Shown here piece after piece: positions 1-5,983 of a stretch of DNA of 11,112 nucleotides. The notes under the pieces are model-generated. The model worked only from the letters and a program-made list of their open reading frames with translations. It was not told the DNA's origin and ran no database searches. The DNA lies in assembly GCA_937889655.1 (NCBI GenBank), contig CALBZG010000088.1:1-11112 (forward strand). Reading direction: 5' to 3'. Within the stretch, counting starts at the first letter, position 1. Each line of letters opens with the position of its first letter. The position numbers were made by a program, and so were the translations under genes. The DNA comes from an uncultured Clostridia bacterium. GTDB taxonomy: Bacteria > Bacillota > Clostridia > Peptostreptococcales > Anaerovoracaceae.

Positions 1-737
1 TCTTTTGAAGGATTGATGCCCAGCTCATTATACAGCTTGCCTGTTATCACCTCATAAGCAGCCAGAGCTTCCTTTTGTTTATTGAGTTTGGTAAGTGCTG
101 TTATATAAATAATATAGATATCTTCATCGCATGGATCTAATGCTATCGCTTTTTCACACACAGGGATGATCGGCAAGTAATCTTCCTTTTCAGACAGAAT
201 TCTGAAGGCTTCTTTGATGCATTCAGTAAATATCCTATGGTAATATACCGAAAGATTCACTGTCCATTCCTCATATCCGAGACTCGGTAAAAATTTACCG
301 TTATAAAGATCAATGGCATCAAGATATAGCTGCAATGCTTCGTCGCTGCCCTGATCGGCCTTTGTTGCAGATTTCCATTTTTCAGCAAAGGCATCGGTAT
401 CGATTACGACAGGAATGTCTCTGTTCCAGCTGTATATCCCGCCCTTTTGTATAATGTAATTCAACTCCGGCAGCCTGCTGTCAGCAAGGTTGCAGCGGAG
501 CCGGTACACCAGGTTTTTGACCGCTTTTGCAGGATCTTCGCTTCGTTCGTCACTGCATAGGATATCAGGCAATTCTGATGGTGACAGTTGTTTGTTTCTG
601 TTTACAATCAGATATGCAAAAAGATTCCATACCTTACGAGTTCTCCCCTGGTCTTCCAATAAAACGTTTCCCCCGTAAGACAAAGAAAAGGTCCCCAGCA
701 TATTTACTTTTATCGGTTCCTTTAACTCTGTATTCAT
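1..737 (-). CDS. SARP/BTAD-family transcriptional activator, 3' end missing
   Basis: The reading frame stays open from the ATG at 737 to the window edge (245 complete codons), so only the N-terminal part is visible. Residues about 10-95 read as an OmpR-type winged-helix DNA-binding domain (LGTFSLSYGG, then RTRKVWNLFAYLI, then AVKNLVYRLRCNL). This is followed by a bacterial transcriptional activator (BTAD) helical-repeat region that includes DTDAFAEKW, GYEEWTVNL and the hallmark LYNELGINPSKE at the edge. Together this is the arrangement of SARP-type activators. A GGGGAAG ribosome binding site lies just upstream of the ATG, and a sigma-A-like promoter lies at 782-810. Proteins of this family bind direct repeats with an 11-bp period beside the -10 box. 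The three surface-protein units next door carry exactly such repeats, so I infer that this is their activator. Whether ATPase or TPR domains follow cannot be seen. Confidence 0.9.
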   Translation of the reverse strand, partial: MNTELKEPIKVNMLGTFSLSYGGNVLLEDQGRTRKVWNLFAYLIVNRNKQLSPSELPDILCSDERSEDPAKAVKNLVYRLRCNLADSRLPELNYIIQKGGIYSWNRDIPVVIDTDAFAEKWKSATKADQGSDEALQLYLDAIDLYNGKFLPSLGYEEWTVNLSVYYHRIFTECIKEAFRILSEKEDYLPIIPVCEKAIALDPCDEDIYIIYITALTKLNKQKEALAAYEVITGKLYNELGINPSK

Positions 738-771
738 AGCGCACTTCCCCATGGTAATTTATAGGCTGCAT

Positions 772-807
772 CTTTTGTCACATTATAATACTCGAATTGA
801 CAAAAAG
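772..807. repeat. inverted repeat enclosing the regulator's -10 box
   Basis: The arms TTTTGTCA (773-780) and TGACAAAA (798-805) are exact inverted repeats, 17 bp apart, and extend to CTTTTGTCA / TGACAAAAAG with one extra base. They bracket the -10 hexamer of the regulator gene. On the minus strand the downstream arm contains ATGTGAC, one base from the TTGTGAC element repeated at the surface-protein promoters. It could be an operator used for autoregulation. This is inference from position and symmetry only. Confidence 0.45.
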
Positions 808-810
808 CAA
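782..810 (-). promoter_or_regulatory. sigma-A-like promoter of the BTAD regulator gene
   Basis: On the minus strand a TTGCTT -35 box (805-810) and a perfect TATAAT -10 box (782-787) are separated by 17 bp, about 45 bp upstream of the regulator's ATG. It lacks the TTGTGAC direct repeats found at the three surface-protein promoters, so the regulator appears to be expressed from an ordinary promoter. Confidence 0.65.
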
Positions 811-858
811 GAAAAATAAGATAATTTATGTTTTGAGTACCAAAATCAATGTATGATA

Positions 859-886
859 ATCCGGCGGCACTATATTGCCGCCGGAT
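859..886 (-). terminator. hairpin after surface protein C
   Basis: An 11-bp perfect GC-rich stem (859-869 pairing with 876-886) with a 6-nt loop lies 25 nt after the stop codon of the 707-aa protein. The T-tract that follows on the minus strand is weak, so termination may be incomplete or the hairpin may mainly protect the mRNA 3' end. With the promoter at 782-810, it separates the surface-protein gene from the regulator gene. Confidence 0.6.
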
Positions 887-911
887 CTTTGCTTCTATTG
901 CACTACTCTAG

Positions 912-3035
912 TCACGCTTCCTTTTTCCTTCTCGTAAATAGTCCGGCCGCTGTCAGCGCTCCGCCAAGCAGCAGAAAGATCGCGGTCCCCAGTCCACCGG
1001 TCTTCGGCATCTCTGCGTCAGGGATCACGTATCCCGGTGAGATGCTCATTTCGGTTTGCTCTGCCAGAGGTATATTCAGTCCGTCGATATCGGCAAGTTC
1101 CGGCATATCATTTGCCTTTTCCGATCCTTTAACAGCTTGGTGATCATCAATCACTGAGTTATCAGTTTCGGGATCAGTATCCTGATTTCCCTGATCATCG
1201 GTATTCGGTTCGTCGACGATATTTCCGTCATCTTCCTCACCAGGCTCTGTGATTAGAGTGTTATCACCGTAAAGATTGACAAATTCCAGCGCATCACCAC
1301 CCGCTACGAAATATTCGATGGAACTGCCTGATAAAACGGCGGTTAATATGATCTTTCTACCTATATCATTGATCCAATATTGGGAACCATCCGCAGATGT
1401 TCCCCCGGCCGTTTCCGTTATTTCAACAGTCATCGGGAACGCGGCAGCTAAATATTTTTCGGATCGGTAAGTAATGATTCTGGAGTCTGGTCTTGAATAT
1501 TTTTCTGTTTTTACAGTCTGGTCCACCTCTTTGCCGGAAGCATCCTTAACATCAATCTTGAATTCAAGATTTTGCCCTCCTTTGAAGGCCGCATCGCTTA
1601 CTGCGTTGATTGTTCCGGTGAAGTTCACTTCTATGCTATATTTGGGTGCAGTATTGTCGTAAGTATTAATGAACTCTATTGCATCGGCAGTAGTTTCTTC
1701 ATCATTGTTCATGATAATATCACCAATATGTTCTGCATCGTTACCCGCAACTCCGGTTATATCATAAACCATTGAGTACGTATTTTCATCGTCAGCCCAT
1801 CCGGCAGCCGCACCGCCTCCGGCAGTTTCCTGTACTGTTAAGGTGCAGGGAAACCTGGCTTCATCAATTTTTTCAAATTCTCCGTTGATGGTTTTTGTGG
1901 CTGGATTTTTAAAACTAAGCTCCTCGATGATGCTTGATACCACATTTTTATCCTTATCGGTCAGTGTCACACTGAATTCGAAAGTGTTGTCAATCGAAGC
2001 CGATCCCTTTTCAGCGAGGTTTACTGTCTTAGAAAATGAGTAAGGTATGTCATACAATCTTGAGGTCGATACTTTATTTGTAAATTCGGCTGTGCCAACA
2101 AGAGCTGTTTTTTGCTCGTCGGAATAATATTTCGCATTGCCATCCGAATCGAATTCAACATAATATACAGCGTCGTCATTTGTCCATTGCTGGCTTGCAT
2201 AACCAGCTATCCCGTTAACGCCTCCTTTTGATTCTTTTATTTTCAATTCACAAGGCAGCTTATTAACGCGGATTTCCCAATCATCAAATTCATTTTCGGT
2301 GCTCTCCCCGTCAAATTTATAATTATTGACATTGAACGTATCGTTGTCAAGGATCACAGAGGCGCCTATTCCTTCAGCCTCGAAGGTCAGATCGACTGTT
2401 CCTTTTACAGCCGTTCCCGTAGCTTCGATCGTTTTACTGAGCTCTATCGTAACGTCCTCGCCAAAATGATAATAGCCTCCGTCGAAATGCCCGACCTTAT
2501 CAGCTTTTGCAATTACCGCCGGGCCAAAATCCTCATTAATGATTTCACCTTCTTCACCTACTGCTTCAATCGTCGCCATCACATTAAAATGATATATAGG
2601 ATTACCTTTTTCGTCATTAATAGTATCTCTGCCGCTTACGAAAGTCACCTCTGTCCACTGCACCTTAGTTTCAGCTTCACTGCCTTTGCCTTTTCCATTG
2701 CCGTTATTGTTATCATTCCCCCTAAGAAAGCTTTTATCTCCCTTTCCGGCTATTGACAGCTCAATTATCCGGTCCCAAAATTGTTCTTTGTTTGAGAGGT
2801 CTCCCGGGGTCCAGACATAAATTTCATCGCTAGCCTGTTTAATGATAATGAAATCATAATCATAACAAGGTACTCCTTGCCAGTTTTCTCCCTTGTATTG
2901 AACTGTCGTTTCCGGCAACTCCTGATCGAATTCCGTGACATGCAACACCGCATCTGCTGTGCTTTCAGCAAAGGATAAGCTGAACGAACCAAATATTAAC
3001 GCGATGATCAGCAAGAACGCTAAACTCTTTTTCAT
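912..3035 (-). CDS. LPXTG-anchored surface protein C with pilin-type isopeptide domains (707 aa)
   Basis: A secreted wall-anchored protein. It has a signal peptide (residues 1 to about 23, MKKSLAFLLI start, SFA/E cleavage), then an N-terminal domain (about 45-195) with DFIIIKQA...VWT and DKVGHF motifs shared with proteins A and B, interrupted by a low-complexity Asn/Gly/Lys stretch at 107-118. Three Ig-like domains follow. Domain 1 has K201/E268/N320 and domain 2 has K336/E403/N457, the reactive-residue pattern of FctA/Spy0128 or CnaB-like isopeptide domains. Domain 3 keeps E541 and N587, but reads FTGTI where the Lys is expected. An acidic stalk (about 590-650) leads to a first sorting-like motif (GLNIPLAEQ) and then the anchor MPKTG at 676-680, a hydrophobic helix and a RRKK tail. 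GGGAGGA lies 4-5 nt before the ATG. It has its own promoter (3133-3166), and no small SWQGT gene precedes it, unlike A and B. It could be a pilus subunit or a monomeric adhesin; no classical YPK pilin motif is seen. Confidence 0.93.
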   Translation of the reverse strand: MKKSLAFLLIIALIFGSFSLSFAESTADAVLHVTEFDQELPETTVQYKGENWQGVPCYDYDFIIIKQASDEIYVWTPGDLSNKEQFWDRIIELSIAGKGDKSFLRGNDNNNGNGKGKGSEAETKVQWTEVTFVSGRDTINDEKGNPIYHFNVMATIEAVGEEGEIINEDFGPAVIAKADKVGHFDGGYYHFGEDVTIELSKTIEATGTAVKGTVDLTFEAEGIGASVILDNDTFNVNNYKFDGESTENEFDDWEIRVNKLPCELKIKESKGGVNGIAGYASQQWTNDDAVYYVEFDSDGNAKYYSDEQKTALVGTAEFTNKVSTSRLYDIPYSFSKTVNLAEKGSASIDNTFEFSVTLTDKDKNVVSSIIEELSFKNPATKTINGEFEKIDEARFPCTLTVQETAGGGAAAGWADDENTYSMVYDITGVAGNDAEHIGDIIMNNDEETTADAIEFINTYDNTAPKYSIEVNFTGTINAVSDAAFKGGQNLEFKIDVKDASGKEVDQTVKTEKYSRPDSRIITYRSEKYLAAAFPMTVEITETAGGTSADGSQYWINDIGRKIILTAVLSGSSIEYFVAGGDALEFVNLYGDNTLITEPGEEDDGNIVDEPNTDDQGNQDTDPETDNSVIDDHQAVKGSEKANDMPELADIDGLNIPLAEQTEMSISPGYVIPDAEMPKTGGLGTAIFLLLGGALTAAGLFTRRKKEA

Positions 3036-3132
3036 AAAATCCTCCCGCGGTGAATTCCGCTTGTTTGATTGATATGGTCTTATTTATTATCTTATTTTAT
3101 ATTTTTTAATTAATTTGTGATTTAATATGTGA

Positions 3133-3166
3133 ATTATTGCATGCCAAAGTCACAAATAAGTCACAA
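3133..3166 (-). promoter_or_regulatory. surface-protein promoter module P1 (11-bp direct repeats plus -10)
   Basis: Two exact TTGTGAC elements on the minus strand (3160-3166 and 3149-3155) are 11 bp apart start to start. The second is followed after 10 bp by AATAAT (3133-3138), which is preceded by TG to give an extended -10. There is no normal -35 hexamer 17 bp upstream of the -10; the downstream repeat overlaps that position. The same layout occurs at 5828-5861 and 9262-9295. An AT-rich leader of about 90 nt separates it from the start of protein C, and I see no small ORF in that leader. Confidence 0.75.
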
Positions 3167-3217
3167 AACCATTATTTTAAAATAATTTATTAAATAATTT
3201 TATTTATTTGCAGAAAC

Positions 3218-3247
3218 AAAAAAAGGAGCGGATAAATCTCCCGCTCC
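3218..3247 (-). terminator. rho-independent terminator of the protein B unit
   Basis: On the minus strand GGAGCGG pairs with CCGCTCC around a 9-nt loop and is followed by seven T residues. It lies 47 nt after the protein B stop codon and upstream of promoter P1, so protein C is a separate transcription unit. Confidence 0.9.
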
Positions 3248-3294
3248 AGTTTAGATGTTTAGATATCAAGTTGGTAATGCTGTTTCTGATTATA

Positions 3295-5514
3295 TTACTG
3301 TTCTTTCTTTCTCAAACCCGATCCAAGAGCTGCAACCGCCCCGCCAATGATCAGGAATGCTGCGGCGCCAAAGCCGCCTGTGAGAGGAATTTCTGCATCA
3401 GGAACAGAAATTTCATCAATATCTCCAGGATCGTCGGTTAGTGGCACTTCATTGTCCGGTATATTGTAGCTTGGTTTGTCGGAATCATCCTTTGTTCCCG
3501 AATCTCCGGTTTTCTTAAAGCTATTTTGGAATATGACACCGTTTGCCTCGTTAATAAGATCCCAATTCCAATCTTTCTCTTTTTCCATCTTTATAGTATA
3601 TTCTGCATTGTCATAAGTCCAATAGCTCGCACCATTGTTCTGCTCTGTGATCCTGATGATGACCGGATAGCCGTAGTCCTCGGCATATTGCTCAAGCTGG
3701 CTGGCGCTGAAGTTCAGAACCGCCTGCTCGTTTAGTGAACCCGGATAGGTCAGAGTCACTGAAGCTCCAGTTATGGCCTCCCATCCTTCCCCATGCTTCA
3801 CACTGACATCGAAGTTGAAAGTCTGGGTCCTGAAAGTGCCTTCGATCACTTTGCCAATCTTGTAGATCGGGATCTGCAGGTCAACCGGCAATCCTTCATA
3901 TTCGTTGGTGAAGGCGATCGAGGATGCAGTGGTTTGATTGACCATGAACTCTTCCCCGACGATGCCGTCTTCATCTACCTGACCCCAGAATACTTTTTGA
4001 TCATAATCCCAGTCGGCGGATGCTCCTGCCGTCTCGGATATCCTGATCTGGGCAGGAAGCCATGCTGCCGCCTGAGTGCTGGTAAGCTCGAATTCAAAAG
4101 CCCCATCCGAAGTCGCCATGCTGTCGGAGAAGGTCAGCGAAGCTGAATCTGAAGCCACAGCTGTATCCGTGGTGGTTGGGATCAGTTCGGCGGTGAAGTG
4201 GAAGGTCTCGGTCCCATAATCTTCGCCTATGACATTTTTCGTGAACGGTACCTCAAAAATCAGCGGTGCCGTATAGGTGTTCGTAAATACGATAGTCTCC
4301 ATTTGAGCGATTCTTGCTGCGACGGTCATCTGATTTTCCGGAACCACCTTTTCAATGTTGATGATGGTCGGAACTCCCTGCAGCAGATCCACAGTCACCA
4401 GATAGCTTCCTCCGTCATAGGTCCAACTCGGATCTTCCCCTGCCGTTTCCTGAACCAGAAGCTTCATCGGAAAATCTTCTGCTGTTGTCCCGCCAGGGAA
4501 ACTAACATGAATGACGCCCTCCGCTCCATCCTCAGATGTCAAAGTCAGGCTCGATGTCCCTACGAGCACCCCAGCAGGAGTAGTCATTGCGCTGAACTCA
4601 AATGCCTCTGCAGGGAAGCCCGGATCTCCAGCGAAAGCTTTCTCGACCGGTATGCTTATCTCATAAGAGCCGCTGAATTCATTTGTAAAAGTAACGCTTC
4701 CAGGTTCCGTTCCACCGTTATAGGTCACTTGTTTCTGTTCGTTCAGTGCTACTGAGATGGTCTTTTGGGATGTGTCATATGTCCAGCCATTTTCTACGCT
4801 TCCGCCTTTTTCAGCAATGGTCAGATCAATAGGAAAATCACTCTCTGCAAGGCCGGACAGGTTGATCAGCGCAGATCCTTCCGTTGAGCCGGCAGGTATC
4901 GTTATCGTCTTATCAGCAATCTGGATCGACGGCCCGCTTACCTGTACGGTGAAGGTGAAATCTTTCTCAGCCGGGGAACCTGCCAATACCACTACATCCT
5001 TATTGATCGTGCAGCTTACATTGTAGGTCGGATCCTCGTTGAATGTCCCTATCAGGAAGTGGCTCACCTTGTCGCTCGGGGATGCTATGGCGTATCTCCC
5101 GTCCAGTTCAATGCCTTCTAAATCATATACACCGGAGGATATGTTGAAATAGTAAGTCCCGCCCCCCATTTCATAAGTTTCGCTGGTGGTAAAGTAAAAG
5201 TCCCTCGTTCCGCCTGCGAGGCTCGGGTCACAATCTGCAAGGGCATTGATCAGCGGATCCTCTTCGCCCTCATCGAGGGCTTCTTTTGTCCAAATTACAG
5301 CAAAGGTGGCTTGCTTAACAACGACAAAATCTTTATCTGTCATTTCTACGGCTGTGCTTTCGATCCCTCCATAGGATACGGTCAGCCAACCCGGATCACC
5401 AGATTCGATTTTTGTACAGCTTTCAATACCATTGCCTGCATCGCTTGCAAATGCAAAACCTAACGTTCCAAATACAAGTGTCAGAACAAGCACAAATGCC
5501 AAAACCTTTTTCAT
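3295..5514 (-). CDS. LPXTG-anchored surface protein B with four pilin-type domains (739 aa)
   Basis: A wall-anchored surface protein. It has a signal peptide (1 to about 23, MKKVLAFVLV start, AFA/S cleavage) and an N-terminal domain (about 40-160) with DFVVVKQA...VIWT and DKVSHF motifs. Four Ig-like repeats of roughly 100-130 aa follow. Their likely isopeptide residues are K172/E235/N278, K292/E356/N412, K426/E494/N537 and K552 or K555/E624/N664. Each repeat shows an (I/V)xE motif, a WxYD motif and an F(T/Q)N(E/T/S)(Y/F) final strand, as in FctA/Spy0128-like pilins. The stalk holds a doubled motif (IPDNEVPLTDD, then VPDAEIPLTGG). The anchor is IPLTG at 709-713, with a hydrophobic helix and a RKKEQ tail. 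AAAGGAG lies 9 nt before the ATG. The small-protein gene ends 25 nt upstream, so the two are probably co-transcribed from P2. From the end of the signal peptide to residue 635 it is identical to protein A. It has no thioester-like domain, and no YPK pilin motif was found. Confidence 0.94.
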   Translation of the reverse strand: MKKVLAFVLVLTLVFGTLGFAFASDAGNGIESCTKIESGDPGWLTVSYGGIESTAVEMTDKDFVVVKQATFAVIWTKEALDEGEEDPLINALADCDPSLAGGTRDFYFTTSETYEMGGGTYYFNISSGVYDLEGIELDGRYAIASPSDKVSHFLIGTFNEDPTYNVSCTINKDVVVLAGSPAEKDFTFTVQVSGPSIQIADKTITIPAGSTEGSALINLSGLAESDFPIDLTIAEKGGSVENGWTYDTSQKTISVALNEQKQVTYNGGTEPGSVTFTNEFSGSYEISIPVEKAFAGDPGFPAEAFEFSAMTTPAGVLVGTSSLTLTSEDGAEGVIHVSFPGGTTAEDFPMKLLVQETAGEDPSWTYDGGSYLVTVDLLQGVPTIINIEKVVPENQMTVAARIAQMETIVFTNTYTAPLIFEVPFTKNVIGEDYGTETFHFTAELIPTTTDTAVASDSASLTFSDSMATSDGAFEFELTSTQAAAWLPAQIRISETAGASADWDYDQKVFWGQVDEDGIVGEEFMVNQTTASSIAFTNEYEGLPVDLQIPIYKIGKVIEGTFRTQTFNFDVSVKHGEGWEAITGASVTLTYPGSLNEQAVLNFSASQLEQYAEDYGYPVIIRITEQNNGASYWTYDNAEYTIKMEKEKDWNWDLINEANGVIFQNSFKKTGDSGTKDDSDKPSYNIPDNEVPLTDDPGDIDEISVPDAEIPLTGGFGAAAFLIIGGAVAALGSGLRKKEQ
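3610..5478 (-). repeat. 1,869-bp direct repeat, copy 2 (within protein B)
   Basis: This block matches 6899-8767 at a constant offset of 3,289 bp, with no indel and no mismatch found in the stretches compared by eye. Unrelated reading frames across the block also translate identically in both copies, so the identity is at DNA level. It begins inside the signal-peptide codons and ends at the WTYD motif of the last pilin-type domain; both flanks diverge sharply. Confidence 0.95.
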
Positions 5515-5539
5515 AAACTCTCACTCCTTTATTTATTGA

Positions 5540-5794
5540 TCACTGGGCTATGCTTCCCAGTTCAACACCGTTCAAACCGTCCATTTGTATATCATAGCCT
5601 TGCTGTAAGGCGCTATTGAGGATTTGCATCAGTTCAAGCGCACTCCTGAATTTTAGAGTCTCTCTCTTTTCAATCCATTGAACGGTTCCCTGCCAGCTAT
5701 CGTTTTTACTGAATTGTAGATGAAGAATAAATGTCGCTTTTATTTTATCCTCTTGTCCGTTGTAAAAATCTTTATTTGAAGTTTCTTCTTTCAA
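5540..5794 (-). CDS. small SWQGT-family protein of unknown function, 84 aa
   Basis: A small soluble-looking protein with no signal peptide or membrane segment. Its core ATFILHLQF...SWQGTVQWIE...TLKFRSALELM (about residues 19-50) is shared with the 72-aa protein at 9008-9226 and the C-terminal part of the 154-aa protein at 10395-10859. I do not recognise a function. An in-frame ATG at 5815 exists, but I chose the TTG at 5794: the GGGGG ribosome binding site lies between the two, and the 72-aa paralogue has the same GGAT(T/C)(G/A)ATGTC spacer directly before its own start. It lies 27-30 nt downstream of the P2 -10 box and 25 nt upstream of protein B. The position suggests a role in expression or export of the surface protein, which is inference. 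Confidence 0.82.
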   Translation of the reverse strand: MKEETSNKDFYNGQEDKIKATFILHLQFSKNDSWQGTVQWIEKRETLKFRSALELMQILNSALQQGYDIQMDGLNGVELGSIAQ

Positions 5795-5803
5795 GACATT
5801 GAT

Positions 5804-5812
5804 CCCCCTTTT
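5804..5812 (-). promoter_or_regulatory. ribosome binding site fixing the TTG start at 5794
   Basis: AAAGGGGG on the minus strand lies 9 nt before the TTG codon at 5794. The upstream ATG at 5815 would place this site inside the coding sequence with no ribosome binding site of its own. The 72-aa paralogue has AGGAGG at the same 9-nt distance from its ATG with a nearly identical spacer. Confidence 0.7.
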
Positions 5813-5827
5813 CATTTATCTATTGAT

Positions 5828-5861
5828 ATTATAAAAAACCTCAGTCACAACAAGGTCTCAA
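5828..5861 (-). promoter_or_regulatory. surface-protein promoter module P2 (11-bp direct repeats plus -10)
   Basis: On the minus strand TTGAGAC (5855-5861, one mismatch) and TTGTGAC (5844-5850) are 11 bp apart, followed after 10 bp by a perfect TATAAT (5828-5833). The predicted leader to the TTG start of the 84-aa gene is short (about 27 nt). Like P3 it reads TTGTGACTGA at the downstream repeat. No -35 hexamer at normal spacing is seen. Confidence 0.78.
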
Positions 5862-5907
5862 ATTTCGCTCGCAAAAAATATTTCCCCATATTTTGTGTTT
5901 ATTGGCA

Positions 5908-5947
5908 CATGAAAAGGGAGCGGATGCTCCTCCACTCCCTTTTCATG
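5908..5947 (-). terminator. terminator of the protein A unit
   Basis: Perfect 13-bp inverted repeats (5908-5920 and 5935-5947, core GAAAAGGGAG / CTCCCTTTTC) lie 37 nt after the protein A stop codon. The T-tract is the TTTT within the 3' arm rather than after it, and the matching A-tract makes the hairpin symmetrical. It separates protein A from the downstream P2 unit. Confidence 0.78.
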
Positions 5948-5983
5948 CAGTACTATGTTTATTTTATGGTGCCTTTATTGTTC

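Noticed and set aside
3036..3132. A hidden small gene upstream of protein C, like those before A and B
   Set aside because: The leader between promoter P1 and the protein C start is AT-rich, has no start codon with a ribosome binding site, and shows no SWQGT-type core.
3793..5026. Plus-strand ORFs of 117, 185 and 89 codons, and their exact copies at 7082-8315
   Set aside because: They lie antisense to the surface-protein genes and are duplicated only because the genes under them are duplicated. They have Cys/Arg-rich composition and no convincing ribosome binding sites.
3295..5514. Proteins A and B as certain pilus backbone subunits
   Set aside because: The domains are pilin-type, but I found no YPK-type pilin motif and the sortase class is uncertain. 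Monomeric anchored adhesins are equally possible, so polymerisation is left open.
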